A stretch of 64,000 bases of DNA from Solirubrobacter ginsenosidimutans (GCF_027587205.1 NZ_JAPDOD010000032.1:1-64000), one strand, 5' to 3'; shown: positions 17,771-27,335, counted from the first letter of the stretch. Made by a program: numbers and translations. The notes: generated by a model not told the origin, from the letters alone.

Positions 17771-17804
17771 CTGCCGGGTGTGGAGACATCTCCGCACCCG
17801 GCAG
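17771..17804 (+). terminator. Strong hairpin after S15 peptidase copy 1
   Basis: CTGCCGGGTG (17771-17780) pairs with CACCCGGCAG (17795-17804), and the inner GGAGA/TCTCC extends the stem to about 16 pairs with a two-base loop. It lacks a T-run. Its place 8 bases after the stop suggests transcription end or mRNA protection between the two tandem copies. Confidence 0.6.
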
Positions 17805-17885
17805 GGGCTCTCACATTTGCCTCACGCAGCGTTCACCCACACACTCCTTCGGAAGTAGGAGTTCCACGAGAGGGGTGGGTCAGGG

Positions 17886-20378
17886 ATGCAGAGAGGCAGG
17901 CGCCTTGCGGTAGCGGGCGCGATCACGGCCATGGCGGCCGTCGTGGGGACGAGCGGAGCCTCAGCGGCCCCGGTGCCGCCCAAGGGCGCGACGTTCCCGG
18001 GAATCGCCGCCGCGGCGCCGGCCCCGGCGCCCGCGGTGCCGACGTTCGTCAACGGCATGGCCCAGGCCGTCTTCGCCAGCGGCACGGCGAACTACGTCAA
18101 CCACGAGCTGTGGGTGGAGACGAACGCCGACACGGACTTCGACGGCAAGAGGGATCGCGTCCACGTTGACGTCTCGCGGCCGAAGGAGACCGACAGCGAC
18201 GGTCTCAAGGTCCCGGTGATCTTCGAGGACAGCCCGTACTACGCGGGCGGCGCGGACGTCCTGAACTGGGCCGTCGACCACGAGATCGGCGCGCCGCCGG
18301 CGAGTCGTCTCCGCGCGCCGGACTTCAACAGCGACAACACCAGCCCGACGATCAGCACGATCTACGAGTCGACCTGGGTGCCGCGCGGGTTCGCCGTCGT
18401 GCACTCCGAGTCGCCCGGGTCCGGCAACTCCGACGGCTGCCCGAACTCCGGCGCGCCGATCGAGACGACCGGCGCCACCGCGGTCATCGACTGGCTCAAC
18501 GGCCGCGCCAAGGGCTACACGACCCGCGCCGGGACGACCGAGGTCAACGCCTACTGGACAACCGGCAACGTGGGCATGATGGGCACGTCCTACAACGGCA
18601 CGCTGCCGATCGCGGCCGCCACGACCGGCGTCGAGGGCCTGAAGGCGATCGTGCCGATCTCGGCCATCAGCGACTGGTACGACTACTACCGCGCCAACGG
18701 CATGACCCGCGCGCCGGGCGGCTTCCAGGGCGAGGATCTCGACGTCCTCACGGAGTACGTCTACTCGCGCAACGACGAAGGCGCGCACCGCACGAAGTGC
18801 TGGCCGACGATCAACGACGTCGCCGCCAACCAGGACCGCGCCACCGGCAACCGCAGCGCCTTCTGGCAGGACCGCAACTACATGAAGGACGTCGCCAAGG
18901 TCAAGGCGGCCGCGCTCGTCGCCCACGGCAACAACGACTTCAACGTCATGACCAAGAACGCCGCGCAGTTCTACAACGCGCTCAAGGCCCAGAACGTCCC
19001 GCACGCGTTCTACTTCCACCAGGGCGGGCACGGCGGCGCGCCGCCGGACTACCTGATCAACCTGTGGTTCACGAAGTACCTGTGGGGCGTCGACAACGGC
19101 GTCGAGAACCTGCCGAAGTCGTGGGTCGTGCGCACCGAGACGGGCGCGTGCCCGCCGCGGGAGAGCGCCGTCACCGCCGAGGCGGCCAACACGGCCACGC
19201 TGACCGTCGCGAGCGCCGCGCCGTTCCGCGTGGGGGAGACGCTGACCGTCCCGCAGACCAACGCCAACGGGACGATCACGTCGACCACGCGCGTGATCAC
19301 CAACATCGCCGGCACCACGCTCACGCTGGCGACCCCGGTCGCCACGGCGGCCGGTCAGAAGGTCGTCAGCGGTGCCCTCGTCAGCCTCGCGTGCGGCAAC
19401 GCCAACCCGACGCCGTACGCCGAGTGGCCCGATCCGGCCACGAGCGACGCGGTGCTCAAGCTCACGCCGGGCGGCCTCAGCCGCGGCGGCCTGACGCTCG
19501 CTCCCGGCGGCACCGGCACGGAGACGCTGATCGACGACGCCGGCGTGACCGCGGCGACGCTGATGAACGCGGCGAGCGAGGACTCCCGCCTGCTCTACAC
19601 CACCAACGTGCTCAAGGCACCGGTGCGGATCAGCGGTACGCCGCGGGTGACGCTCAACGCGGCGTTCAGCAAGACCAAGGCCAACATCACCGCGATCCTG
19701 GTCAGCCTGCCCGAGACCGGCGCCGGCACGATCCTGACCCGCGGCTGGCGCGACCCGGAGAACCGGACGAGCGACTTCACCACCGAGCCGATCGTCCCGG
19801 GCACGGCCTACAAGCTGGGCATCGACCTGCAGCCCAAGGACACGATCATCCCCGCCGGACGGCGGATCGGGCTGATGGTGCTCGCGTCGGACCGCGAGTT
19901 CACGGTGCGGCCCGCACCGGGCACGCAGCTGTCGCTGGACCTCGCGGGCAGCTCGTTCACGCTGCCGATCGTGGGTGGGGAGCGGGCGCTGTCGCTCGCC
20001 AACGGCGACGCGGTCGTCGACGCGCCGGTGGGTGGCGCGGTGCCGGCGACCCTCGCCCTGACGCTGGGCGGCTCGGCGACGTTCGGCGCGTTCACGCCCG
20101 GCGTGGCGAAGGAGTACACGGCGGCCACCACGGCCAACGTGATCTCCAGCGCGGGTGACGCGACGCTGACGGTGAGCGATCCCGGCCGCCTGATGAACGG
20201 GACGTTCGCGCTGCCCGAGCCGCTGCGGGTCGAGATCGCCCCGGCGACCTGGTCGAACCCGGTGGCCAACGCCCCGGTCGCGATCACGTTCAAGCAGCTC
20301 GTGAAGGCGACCGACGCGCTGCGGACGGGCGCTTACAGCAAGACGCTGACGTTCACCCTGTCGACGACGACACCGTAG
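17886..20378 (+). CDS. Secreted Xaa-Pro dipeptidyl-peptidase-like S15/CocE hydrolase (copy 2)
   Basis: An 830-residue close paralogue of the upstream gene. It has a signal peptide (VAGAITAMAAVVGTSGASA), S15 core with Ser near residue 234 in GMMGTSYNGT, Asp in AHGNNDFNVM and His in HQGGHGG, the same inserted beta segment and the same C-terminal module ending in TLTFTLSTTTP. The copies are similar over their full length, so this is a local tandem duplication that has diverged. A separate hairpin between them suggests independent transcription. Its 3' end overlaps the convergent MFS gene by 26 bases. Confidence 0.88.
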   Translation: MQRGRRLAVAGAITAMAAVVGTSGASAAPVPPKGATFPGIAAAAPAPAPAVPTFVNGMAQAVFASGTANYVNHELWVETNADTDFDGKRDRVHVDVSRPKETDSDGLKVPVIFEDSPYYAGGADVLNWAVDHEIGAPPASRLRAPDFNSDNTSPTISTIYESTWVPRGFAVVHSESPGSGNSDGCPNSGAPIETTGATAVIDWLNGRAKGYTTRAGTTEVNAYWTTGNVGMMGTSYNGTLPIAAATTGVEGLKAIVPISAISDWYDYYRANGMTRAPGGFQGEDLDVLTEYVYSRNDEGAHRTKCWPTINDVAANQDRATGNRSAFWQDRNYMKDVAKVKAAALVAHGNNDFNVMTKNAAQFYNALKAQNVPHAFYFHQGGHGGAPPDYLINLWFTKYLWGVDNGVENLPKSWVVRTETGACPPRESAVTAEAANTATLTVASAAPFRVGETLTVPQTNANGTITSTTRVITNIAGTTLTLATPVATAAGQKVVSGALVSLACGNANPTPYAEWPDPATSDAVLKLTPGGLSRGGLTLAPGGTGTETLIDDAGVTAATLMNAASEDSRLLYTTNVLKAPVRISGTPRVTLNAAFSKTKANITAILVSLPETGAGTILTRGWRDPENRTSDFTTEPIVPGTAYKLGIDLQPKDTIIPAGRRIGLMVLASDREFTVRPAPGTQLSLDLAGSSFTLPIVGGERALSLANGDAVVDAPVGGAVPATLALTLGGSATFGAFTPGVAKEYTAATTANVISSAGDATLTVSDPGRLMNGTFALPEPLRVEIAPATWSNPVANAPVAITFKQLVKATDALRTGAYSKTLTFTLSTTTP

Positions 20379-21816
20379 CTGGGGAGGGGGCTCGCCGGAA
20401 CCGTCCGGTGGGCCCCACTTCCGAGCGCGCGGCTTCGCGCACGAACAGGAAGAGCACGATCGCGCCGAGGATCAGCCCCGCGTCGACGAAGATCGCGGCC
20501 GACCAGCCGCCGGTCGCGTCGCGCAGCGCGCCGCTGACCGCGGGGGAGAGCACCGCGCCGATCTCGCCGATCAGGTTGTTCATCCCGAACGCCGCGCCGT
20601 GATGCTCCGGCGCTGCGATGTCGGCGATCATGGCGTGGGCGATCGGCTGCATGGCGTTGAAGAACGTCGACGCGCTGAACAGCAGCGCCGCCATCAGCCA
20701 GATGCTCGCCCCGCCGGCTGCGATCACGAACCCGAAGATCAGCGTGAGCACGAACTGCGCGCTGGTGAAGGCGATCAGCAGCGGCTTGCGCCCGCCGCCG
20801 TGCCGGACGGCGACGTCCGACAGCCAGCCGCCGACCGGGAAGCCGAGGATGCCGGCCCCGGCGTTGAACGCGGCGATCAACGCGCTGCGGCCGAACGACG
20901 AGCCCGCGGCGTCGGCGACGATCGAGACCGACCAGAAGCCGAAGAACCACAGGTTCCACAGCACGGCGATGAACGCGAGGTTGATCAGCACGAGGTCGCG
21001 CGACTTCAGGACGACGCCGACGTCGGTGTTGCGCCGCGTGAAGACGAAGCCGACGAGCATCAGCGCGAGCGCGACCTCGAGGATCGCGATCCAGAGGTCG
21101 CTCAACCCCGCGGCGTCGCCCACGAAATAGACCGCCATGATCGCGGCGAGCCCGATGGCGGCGAAGCCGAGCATGTGCAGCGTCGCGCGGGCGTAGGGCA
21201 GACCGTGCTGTTGGCGGCGGAAGTAGACCGCGATCGAGACGCCGACGACGAGCGTCGCCGCGCCCAGGACGAGGAACGGCATCCGCCAGGCCTGGTCGGC
21301 GGCGAACACCTTCCCGCCGAGGTCGATCAGGTCCGGCGTGAAGACCGTGGCGATCGTGATGCCGAGCGCCAGACCGGTGATCACGACGCCCATCCCGAGG
21401 CTGCGTTTCTCCTGCGGCGTCTGCTCGGCGATCAGCGAGCGGTCGTTGGAGTAGAACGTGCCCTCGCCGAGACCGGTGATGACGCGCACGGCGATGAACG
21501 CGACCAGGCCGCTGATGATCCCGCTGACCATCGTCGCGATGCCCGCCCAGACCAGGCTGATCGTGATGATCGTCCGGTGGCCGTACTTGTCGCCCAGGTA
21601 GCCGCCCGGGAACTGCGTGAGCATGTAGCCCGCGAAGAACAGGCCGCCGATCAACCCCCCGAGGGCGTAGGGCTTGTCCGAATCCGCGAGGAACCCGACG
21701 TTGTTGTCGATCATCCAGGTGACGACCGGGCCGGTGAGGGCGCGGTCGGCGGCGCTGACGGTCCATCCGAGCAGGAGGAACACCCACAGCGTCCGGTAGG
21801 CGGGCCAGGTGCGCAT
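20353..21816 (-). CDS. MFS transporter
   Basis: About 487 residues with 12 predicted membrane helices. It carries the MFS loop signature between helices 2 and 3 (FPGGYLGDKYGHRTI) and an acidic/Arg motif in helix 4 (RVITGLGEGTFYSNDRSLIA), resembling ACS/phthalate-type or GlpT-like carriers. The substrate is not evident; by place it might carry peptides or organic acids. The start MRTWPAYRTLWVF at 21816 is chosen because the 14 residues from the upstream ATG at 21858 are Arg-rich and unlike MFS N-termini. It runs convergently into the second S15 peptidase gene. Confidence 0.82.
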   Translation of the reverse strand: MRTWPAYRTLWVFLLLGWTVSAADRALTGPVVTWMIDNNVGFLADSDKPYALGGLIGGLFFAGYMLTQFPGGYLGDKYGHRTIITISLVWAGIATMVSGIISGLVAFIAVRVITGLGEGTFYSNDRSLIAEQTPQEKRSLGMGVVITGLALGITIATVFTPDLIDLGGKVFAADQAWRMPFLVLGAATLVVGVSIAVYFRRQQHGLPYARATLHMLGFAAIGLAAIMAVYFVGDAAGLSDLWIAILEVALALMLVGFVFTRRNTDVGVVLKSRDLVLINLAFIAVLWNLWFFGFWSVSIVADAAGSSFGRSALIAAFNAGAGILGFPVGGWLSDVAVRHGGGRKPLLIAFTSAQFVLTLIFGFVIAAGGASIWLMAALLFSASTFFNAMQPIAHAMIADIAAPEHHGAAFGMNNLIGEIGAVLSPAVSGALRDATGGWSAAIFVDAGLILGAIVLFLFVREAARSEVGPTGRFRRAPSPATVSSSTG

Positions 21817-21883
21817 GCGGACCGGTCTACCCGACCGCCGTTTCCAAACACCAGACATTTAGTCGGGGTCTAGGCTGGAAGGC

Positions 21884-23077
21884 ATGTCCGCCGCCGCCCC
21901 CGCCACTCTCCCCGCGTTCGACCCGCGCGATCCTCTCTCCCTCGACGGTCTGCTCGATGACGAGGAACGTCTGATCCGCGACACCGTCCGCCAGTACGTG
22001 CGCGAGAAGTTCCTGCCGCACGTCGCCGGATACTTCGAGAACGGGTCGCTGCCGGAGACCACGGGGCCGGAGCTCGGGCAGCTCGGTCTGCTCGGCATGC
22101 ACCTGGAGGGCTACGGCTGCGCGGGCGCGTCGGCGACGGCGTACGGGCTCACCTGCCTGGAGCTTGAAGCGGGCGATTCCGGCCTGCGCTCGTACTGCTC
22201 GGTGCAGGGCTCGCTGGCGATGTTCGCGATCTATCGCTGGGGCAGCGAGGAGCAGAAGCAGCGCTGGCTGCCGGGCATGGCCGCGGGGACGACGATCGGC
22301 TGCTTCGGCCTGACCGAGCCCGACGCCGGCTCCAACCCGGCCGGCATGCGCACCCGCGCGAAGAAGGTCGGCGACAAGTGGGTGCTCAACGGCACCAAGA
22401 TGTGGATCACCAACGGCTCGCTGGCCGACGTGGCGATCGTGTGGGCGCGCACCGAAGAGGGCAAGGTCAACGGCTTCCTGGTCGAGAAGGGCATGCCGGG
22501 CTTCACCGCGCCCGTCATGCACGGCAAGCTCTCGCTGCGGGCGAGCGTGACCTCCGAGCTCGTGCTCGACGGCGTCGAGGTGCCGGAGGCCAACCGCCTG
22601 ACGGAGGCGACGTCACTGCGCGCGCCGCTGTCGTGCCTGAACGAGGCGCGCTACGGCATCGTGTGGGGCGCCGCGGGCGCCGCGCGCGCGTGCTACGAGG
22701 CGGCGCTGGACTACGCGAAGACCCGTGTGCAGTTCGACAAGCCGATCGCCGGCTACCAGCTCACGCAGGCCAAGCTCGTCGAGATGGCGGTCAAGGTCGG
22801 GCAGAGCACGATGCTCGCCATGCACCTCGGGCGCCTGAAGGACGCGGGCACGCTGCGGACCGAGCAGGTCTCCTTCGGCAAGTACCACAACGTCCACGCC
22901 GCGCTCGAGGTCGCCCACAGCGCGCGCTCGGTCCTCGGCGCCAACGGCATCACGCTCGAGTACCCGGTGCTGCGCCACGCCAACAACCTCGAGTCGGTCT
23001 ACACCTACGAGGGCACGCACGAGATGCACACCCTCATCCTCGGCCAGGCCATCACGGGCCTGGCGGCGTTCACGTAG
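21884..23077 (+). CDS. Acyl-CoA dehydrogenase (glutaryl-CoA dehydrogenase-like)
   Basis: A 397-residue flavoenzyme. The ACAD fold shows the FAD/substrate segment TIGCFGLTEPDAGSNPAGMR, the core KWVLNGTKMWITNGSLADVA, and the catalytic-base region TYEGTHEMHTLILGQAITGL with Glu in YEGT. The order and the catalytic Glu match the glutaryl/short-chain acyl-CoA dehydrogenase group. It would oxidise an acyl-CoA to the enoyl-CoA with FAD. Its 3' end overlaps a second acyl-CoA dehydrogenase gene on the opposite strand by 8 bases. Substrate length cannot be read from the sequence. Confidence 0.85.
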   Translation: MSAAAPATLPAFDPRDPLSLDGLLDDEERLIRDTVRQYVREKFLPHVAGYFENGSLPETTGPELGQLGLLGMHLEGYGCAGASATAYGLTCLELEAGDSGLRSYCSVQGSLAMFAIYRWGSEEQKQRWLPGMAAGTTIGCFGLTEPDAGSNPAGMRTRAKKVGDKWVLNGTKMWITNGSLADVAIVWARTEEGKVNGFLVEKGMPGFTAPVMHGKLSLRASVTSELVLDGVEVPEANRLTEATSLRAPLSCLNEARYGIVWGAAGAARACYEAALDYAKTRVQFDKPIAGYQLTQAKLVEMAVKVGQSTMLAMHLGRLKDAGTLRTEQVSFGKYHNVHAALEVAHSARSVLGANGITLEYPVLRHANNLESVYTYEGTHEMHTLILGQAITGLAAFT

Positions 23078-24227
23078 TTATCGCGTTGAGGCCCGTGATC
23101 TCGCGGGCGACGATCAAAGACTGGATGCTGTCGGTGCCCTCGAAGGTGAAGATGGCCTCCATGTCGGCGTGCTGGCGGGCGACGTGGTTCTCCAGGAGGA
23201 TCCCGTTGCCTCCCAGGATGTCGCGCGCCAAACCGACGATCTCGCGCGCCTTCGCGGCGTGATTCATCTTCGCCAGCGACGCCATCCCGGCGGTCAGGCG
23301 CCCGTCCTGCGCCAGTTCGGACAGCCGGAGGCAGAGCAGCTGCATGGCGGTGATCTCCGCCAGCATGCGGCTGAGCTTGTCCTGCACGAGCTGGTAGCTC
23401 GCGATCGGCTTGCCGAACTGCTCGCGCTGCTTGGCGTAGGCGAGTGCGGCCTCGTAGGCGCCGAGCGCCATGCCCAGAGCACGCCACGCCACCGTGTAGC
23501 GGGTCCGCGACAGCACGCCCGCGACGTCGCGGAAGTTGCGGCAGCCGGGGAGCTTGCTCTCGTGCGGCACGCGCACGCCGTCGAGGTGGATGTCGGCCTG
23601 CCACACCGCCCGCAGCGCGGTCTTTCCGGTCATGACCGTCGCGTTGAAGCCCGGCGTGCCCTTCTCGACCAGGTACCCGCCGACGTGCCCGTCCTCGTCG
23701 CGCGCCCACACGATCACGACGTCGGCGATCGTGGCGTTGCCGATCCAGCGCTTGCGGCCGTCGAGCACCCACGCGTCGCCGTCACGCCGCGCGCTGCTCT
23801 CGAGCTTGACCGCGTCGGAGCCGTGGTCGGGCTCGGTCAGCGCGAACGCGCCGATGGCGTCCAGGTCCGCCATCCGCGGGAGCCAGTGCTGCTTCTGCTC
23901 CTCCGAGCCCAGCATCGCGATCGACTGCATCGCGAGGTTGGAGTGCACGCCGAAGAACGTGCCGATGCTGCCGTCCGCGCGCGCCCACTCCATGCTCACG
24001 AGCCCGGCGGCGGTCGCGCTCATGCCCGGGCAGCCGTAGCCGTCGACCGTCCCGCCCGCCAGCTGCAGCGCGGCGATCTTGGGCACGAGCTCGAACGGGA
24101 ACTCCGCCCGCTCCCAGTAGTGGTTGATGACCGGCGTGACCTCCTTGGCGCAGAAGTCGCGCAGGCGGTCCCGGATCCCGCGCTCGTCGTCCGTCAGCTT
24201 CTCGTCGAGCAGGTAGAAGTCGGTCAC
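23070..24227 (-). CDS. Acyl-CoA dehydrogenase (second copy, convergent)
   Basis: A 385-residue ACAD paralogue with AIGAFALTEPDHGSDAVKLE, AWVLDGRKRWIGNATIADVV and the C-terminal catalytic segment FTFEGTDSIQSLIVAREITG, again with Glu in the EGT position. It starts with a short N-terminal helix (LLDEKLTDDERGIRDRLRDF). It is only distantly similar to the neighbour at 21884. Tail-to-tail placement of two ACADs suggests related roles in fatty or dicarboxylic acid breakdown, but no thiolase or hydratase gene is adjacent. The start ATG at 24227 is 27 bases from the divergent M20 gene start. Confidence 0.85.
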   Translation of the reverse strand: MTDFYLLDEKLTDDERGIRDRLRDFCAKEVTPVINHYWERAEFPFELVPKIAALQLAGGTVDGYGCPGMSATAAGLVSMEWARADGSIGTFFGVHSNLAMQSIAMLGSEEQKQHWLPRMADLDAIGAFALTEPDHGSDAVKLESSARRDGDAWVLDGRKRWIGNATIADVVIVWARDEDGHVGGYLVEKGTPGFNATVMTGKTALRAVWQADIHLDGVRVPHESKLPGCRNFRDVAGVLSRTRYTVAWRALGMALGAYEAALAYAKQREQFGKPIASYQLVQDKLSRMLAEITAMQLLCLRLSELAQDGRLTAGMASLAKMNHAAKAREIVGLARDILGGNGILLENHVARQHADMEAIFTFEGTDSIQSLIVAREITGLNAITT

Positions 24228-24253
24228 CCGCCGCAGTGTGCCACCGTTCGGGC

Positions 24254-25435
24254 ATGGACCTGCGCAGTGCGGTCGAGTCCGGATGGGAGCACCAGCTGGA
24301 ACTGCTGCGCGCGCTGGTGCGCTCCCCGAGCCTGCTGGGGAGCGAGCGTGACGCGCAGGAGCTCGTCGCCGCCGAGCTCGCCGACATCGGCCTCTCGCCG
24401 CAGATGTGGGACGTCGGGTCGCACGGCCCGGGTTCGTCGCCGCCGCTGCTCGACTACACGCGGCGCCCGAACGTCACCGCGATCCGCCGCGGCGCCGGCC
24501 GTGGGCGCTCGCTGACGTTCAACGGCCACATCGACGTCGTCCCCGTCGGCGTCGAGGCCAACTGGTCCTATGACCCGTGGGGCGCCGCGATCGAGGGCGG
24601 CCGGATGTACGGGCGCGGCGCGGCGGACATGAAGGCGGGCGTGGTGGCGATGCTCGGCGCGCTGCGGGCGCTGCGGAACGTCGAGCTGGGCGGAACCCTG
24701 TGCGTGGAGACCGTGATCGAGGAGGAGTGCACGGGCAACGGCGCCGCCGCCTGCCGGGCACGCGGACCGCGGACCGACGCGGCGTTGATCCCGGAGCCGT
24801 TCAACCACCTGGCGCTAGAGGCGCAGGTCGGGGTGCTGTGGGCGACCGTGACGGTCGAGGGCCGCGCCGCCCACGCCGAGCGCGCCGATCAGGCCGACAA
24901 CGCGCTCGTCAAGGCGTTGCCCGTGATCGAGGCGATCCGTGCGCTGGAGCGCGAGGTCAACGCCGACGCCGCGTTCTACGGCCATCCGCACCCGCTCAAC
25001 TACAACGTCGGCGTCGCCCGCGCCGGCGATTGGGCGTCGTCCGTTCCCGAGCAGTGCGTCCTCGAAGTGCGCCTGGCGGCGCTGCCGGGCGAGGACCTGG
25101 CGGCGGTGCGCGCCCGCTTCGAGGCCGCGGTCGATGCGCGCGTCGAGTGGCGCGGCTTCCAGGCCGACGGGTTCACGCTGGCGCGCGAGGAGCCGCTCTT
25201 CGACGTCCTCGGCCGCGCGCACACGGCGGTACACGGCGCACCGCTCGAGTTCCTCGCCTTCACCGGCACGACCGACGCCCGCGCCTTCGTGGTCCACGAC
25301 GCGACGCCGGCGACCTGTTACGGCCCGATCGGCGGCAACCTGCACGCGCCTGACGAGTGGGTGGACCTGGAGAGCGTGCGGGCGACGACGCTCGTGCTGG
25401 CCCTGGCGGCCGCGGAGTGGTGCGCGATACCTTGA
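24254..25435 (+). CDS. M20 family metallopeptidase (ArgE/DapE-like deacylase)
   Basis: A 393-residue zinc hydrolase of the ArgE/DapE/ACY1 group. Metal ligands are visible in order: His in LTFNGHIDVVPVG, the bridging Asp in GRGAADMKAG, the Glu pair in ETVIEEECTGNG and a late His in GGNLHAPDEW. A lid/dimerisation domain lies between. It would cleave N-acyl amino acids or short amides. The ATG at 24254 is preferred over the upstream in-frame start at 24236. The AraC-like regulator gene follows 4 bases after its stop, so the two are probably co-transcribed. Confidence 0.85.
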   Translation: MDLRSAVESGWEHQLELLRALVRSPSLLGSERDAQELVAAELADIGLSPQMWDVGSHGPGSSPPLLDYTRRPNVTAIRRGAGRGRSLTFNGHIDVVPVGVEANWSYDPWGAAIEGGRMYGRGAADMKAGVVAMLGALRALRNVELGGTLCVETVIEEECTGNGAAACRARGPRTDAALIPEPFNHLALEAQVGVLWATVTVEGRAAHAERADQADNALVKALPVIEAIRALEREVNADAAFYGHPHPLNYNVGVARAGDWASSVPEQCVLEVRLAALPGEDLAAVRARFEAAVDARVEWRGFQADGFTLAREEPLFDVLGRAHTAVHGAPLEFLAFTGTTDARAFVVHDATPATCYGPIGGNLHAPDEWVDLESVRATTLVLALAAAEWCAIP

Positions 25436-25439
25436 AAGG

Positions 25440-25886
25440 GTGAGCGTCGACCTCGAGGAACTGCGTCGCCTTCGCCGCGCTCGCTCGCTCATGGACCGCG
25501 AGTACGACCGCCCGCTCGACGTCCCCACCCTGGCCCGCTCCGCGTTCATGTCGACCGCGCACTTCAGCCGCCGCTTCCGCGACGCGTACGGGGAGACGCC
25601 GTACTCCTATCTGATGACGCGGCGCATCGAACGCGCCAAGGCCCTGTTGCGCCGCGGCGACATCAGCGTGACCGAGGCCTGCTTCGCCGTCGGCTGTACG
25701 AGCGTCGGCTCGTTCAGCTCGCGCTTCACCGAGATCGTCGGAGAGACGCCGAGCGCGTATCGCGCCCGCGACCACAGCGACAGCCTCGCGGTGCCGAGCT
25801 GCGCGGCGATGGTCCTCGGCCGCCCGCGCCGGACCCGTGCGGGATCGAGCAGGAACGAAGAAGCATCTCCCGCCGCCACCCCCTAG
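25440..25886 (+). CDS. AraC-family transcriptional regulator (short, DNA-binding domain only)
   Basis: A 148-residue protein that is essentially a bare AraC DNA-binding domain with both helix-turn-helix units: LDVPTLARSAFMSTAHFSRR, then ISVTEACFAVGCTSVGSFSS and the closing FTEIVGETPSAYRAR. There is no N-terminal sensor domain. Short AraC proteins of this type are often paired with a glyoxalase-fold gene, as here (25897, 10 bases on). The start is the GTG at 25440, preceded by GAAAGG. It probably belongs to an operon with the M20 gene before and the VOC gene after. Confidence 0.85.
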   Translation: MSVDLEELRRLRRARSLMDREYDRPLDVPTLARSAFMSTAHFSRRFRDAYGETPYSYLMTRRIERAKALLRRGDISVTEACFAVGCTSVGSFSSRFTEIVGETPSAYRARDHSDSLAVPSCAAMVLGRPRRTRAGSSRNEEASPAATP

Positions 25887-25896
25887 CTTCGTGTCC

Positions 25897-26301
25897 ATGA
25901 CCGTTTCACTCAGCGCCGTGCACGTGCTCACCGACGATCCCGACGCCGCACTCGCCTTCTACCGCGACACCCTTGGCCTCGAGGTCCGCAACGAGGTCGC
26001 CAACGACGGGTTCCGCTGGATCACGCTCTCGACGAAGGACCAGCCCGAGATCGAGATCGTGCTCTCCGAGCCCCACGCGGGCCGCTCCGAGGAGGACGGC
26101 GACGCGCTCGCCGCGATGCTCGCGAAGGGCGAGCTGCCCGGGCTCCTGTTCCGTACCGACGATCTCGACGGGACCTTCGAGCGGGTGCGCGCTGCCGGCA
26201 ACGCCGAGGTCCTGCAGGAGCCGGTGGATCAGTTCTGGGGCGTCCGGGACGCCGCCTTCCGCGATCCCGCCGGCAACATGGTCCGCATCAGCCAGGCGTG
26301 A
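25897..26301 (+). CDS. VOC family (glyoxalase/bleomycin-resistance fold) protein
   Basis: A 134-residue protein with the VOC pattern: an N-terminal VHVLTDDPDAALAFYRDTLG motif, a middle strand with EIEIVLSEP, and a C-terminal VRDAAFRDPAGNMVRISQ motif that carries a usual metal/substrate site. Members include lyases, dioxygenases and drug-binding proteins. The AraC partner upstream hints at a ligand- or drug-response unit, but the reaction cannot be assigned. It ends by overlapping the convergent alcohol dehydrogenase gene by 14 bases. Confidence 0.82.
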   Translation: MTVSLSAVHVLTDDPDAALAFYRDTLGLEVRNEVANDGFRWITLSTKDQPEIEIVLSEPHAGRSEEDGDALAAMLAKGELPGLLFRTDDLDGTFERVRAAGNAEVLQEPVDQFWGVRDAAFRDPAGNMVRISQA

Positions 26302-27316
26302 TGACCGTGACGCCCTCCTGAGCGAACGAGCCCATCGACGCCAGCTCGTCGCTCGCCGCCTCCAAACCGATCGTCTTCGCCACCAAGGCTCCGGGTCGTA
26401 CCGATCCGCCCGCGATCGCGCTCAGCATCGCCGGGTAGTGGCGCACGGCCATCCCATGCACGCCGAACACGCGCAGCTCACGCGCGATGACCGTCGCCAT
26501 CGGGATCGGCACGACCCGCGAGTCGCCCAGCAACAGCCCCACCTGCGCATGCCGGCCGCGCTTGCGCAGGCAGTCGATCGAGTTCACGCACGTGACCGGG
26601 TGACCCAGGGCGTCCAGCGACACGTGCGCCCCGCCGCCCGTCACGTCGCGGATCGAGCCGACCACGTCGTCTGACGCGACCGCCTCGGCGCCCAGCGCGC
26701 GGGCGCGCTCGAGCTTCGCCGCGTCGATGTCGACCGCGACGACCCGCGCGCCCGCGGCGGCGGCGATCATCAGCGCCGCCAAGCCGACGCCGCCGCAGCC
26801 GTGCACGGCCACCCACTCACCCGCCCGCACACCGGCGTGCACGTGCAGCGCCGCCCACGCCGTCATGAAGCGACAGCCCAGCGAGGCCGCCTCGACGTCG
26901 CTCAACCCTTCGGGTACGGCGACGAGGTTCAGGTCCGCCCGCGGCAGCGCGACGAACTCGGCGAACGAGCCCCACGCCGTGAAGCCCGGTTGGAAGTCCT
27001 GGTCGCAGATCTGGGTCTCGCCGAGCCGGCAGGGCTCGCACACGCCGCACCCGCAGCAGAACGGCACCGTGACCCGGTCGCCCACCGTCCACCCGCGCAC
27101 CGAAGGACCCACCTCCGCGACGACGCCGCACAGCTCGTGGCCGGGCACGTGCGGCAGCACGATCGACGGGTCGTGACCCATCCACGCGTGCCAGTCGCTG
27201 CGGCAGACGCCGGTCGCCCGCACCTGGACGACGACGCCGTCGTCCCCGCACACGGGATCGTCGACGGTTTCCAGCGTCAGTGGCTCCGCGAAGGAGCGCA
27301 GCATCGTGGCGCGCAT
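26288..27316 (-). CDS. Zinc-dependent alcohol dehydrogenase
   Basis: A 342-residue medium-chain dehydrogenase. The catalytic zinc site is in TGVCRSDWHAW and GHELCGVVAEVG. The structural-zinc Cys cluster is in FCCGCGVCEPCRLGETQIC. The Rossmann NAD(P) loop is VAVHGCGGVGLAALMIAAAA, with VVAVDIDAAKLERA downstream. The pattern fits zinc ADHs acting on alcohols or aldehydes with NAD. It is divergent from a PLP decarboxylase gene with nearly touching starts, so the two may share a control region. A biogenic-amine or aldehyde route linking them is possible but only inferred. Confidence 0.88.
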   Translation of the reverse strand: MRATMLRSFAEPLTLETVDDPVCGDDGVVVQVRATGVCRSDWHAWMGHDPSIVLPHVPGHELCGVVAEVGPSVRGWTVGDRVTVPFCCGCGVCEPCRLGETQICDQDFQPGFTAWGSFAEFVALPRADLNLVAVPEGLSDVEAASLGCRFMTAWAALHVHAGVRAGEWVAVHGCGGVGLAALMIAAAAGARVVAVDIDAAKLERARALGAEAVASDDVVGSIRDVTGGGAHVSLDALGHPVTCVNSIDCLRKRGRHAQVGLLLGDSRVVPIPMATVIARELRVFGVHGMAVRHYPAMLSAIAGGSVRPGALVAKTIGLEAASDELASMGSFAQEGVTVITPG

Positions 27317-27335
27317 GGCCCTATTGTCGCCGTCC

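Noticed and set aside
15066..17789. A 907-residue open frame on the minus strand
   Set aside because: It is antisense to the S15 peptidase gene and consists of Arg/Asp/Val-rich repeats, the usual shadow in high-GC genes. It has no domain motif.
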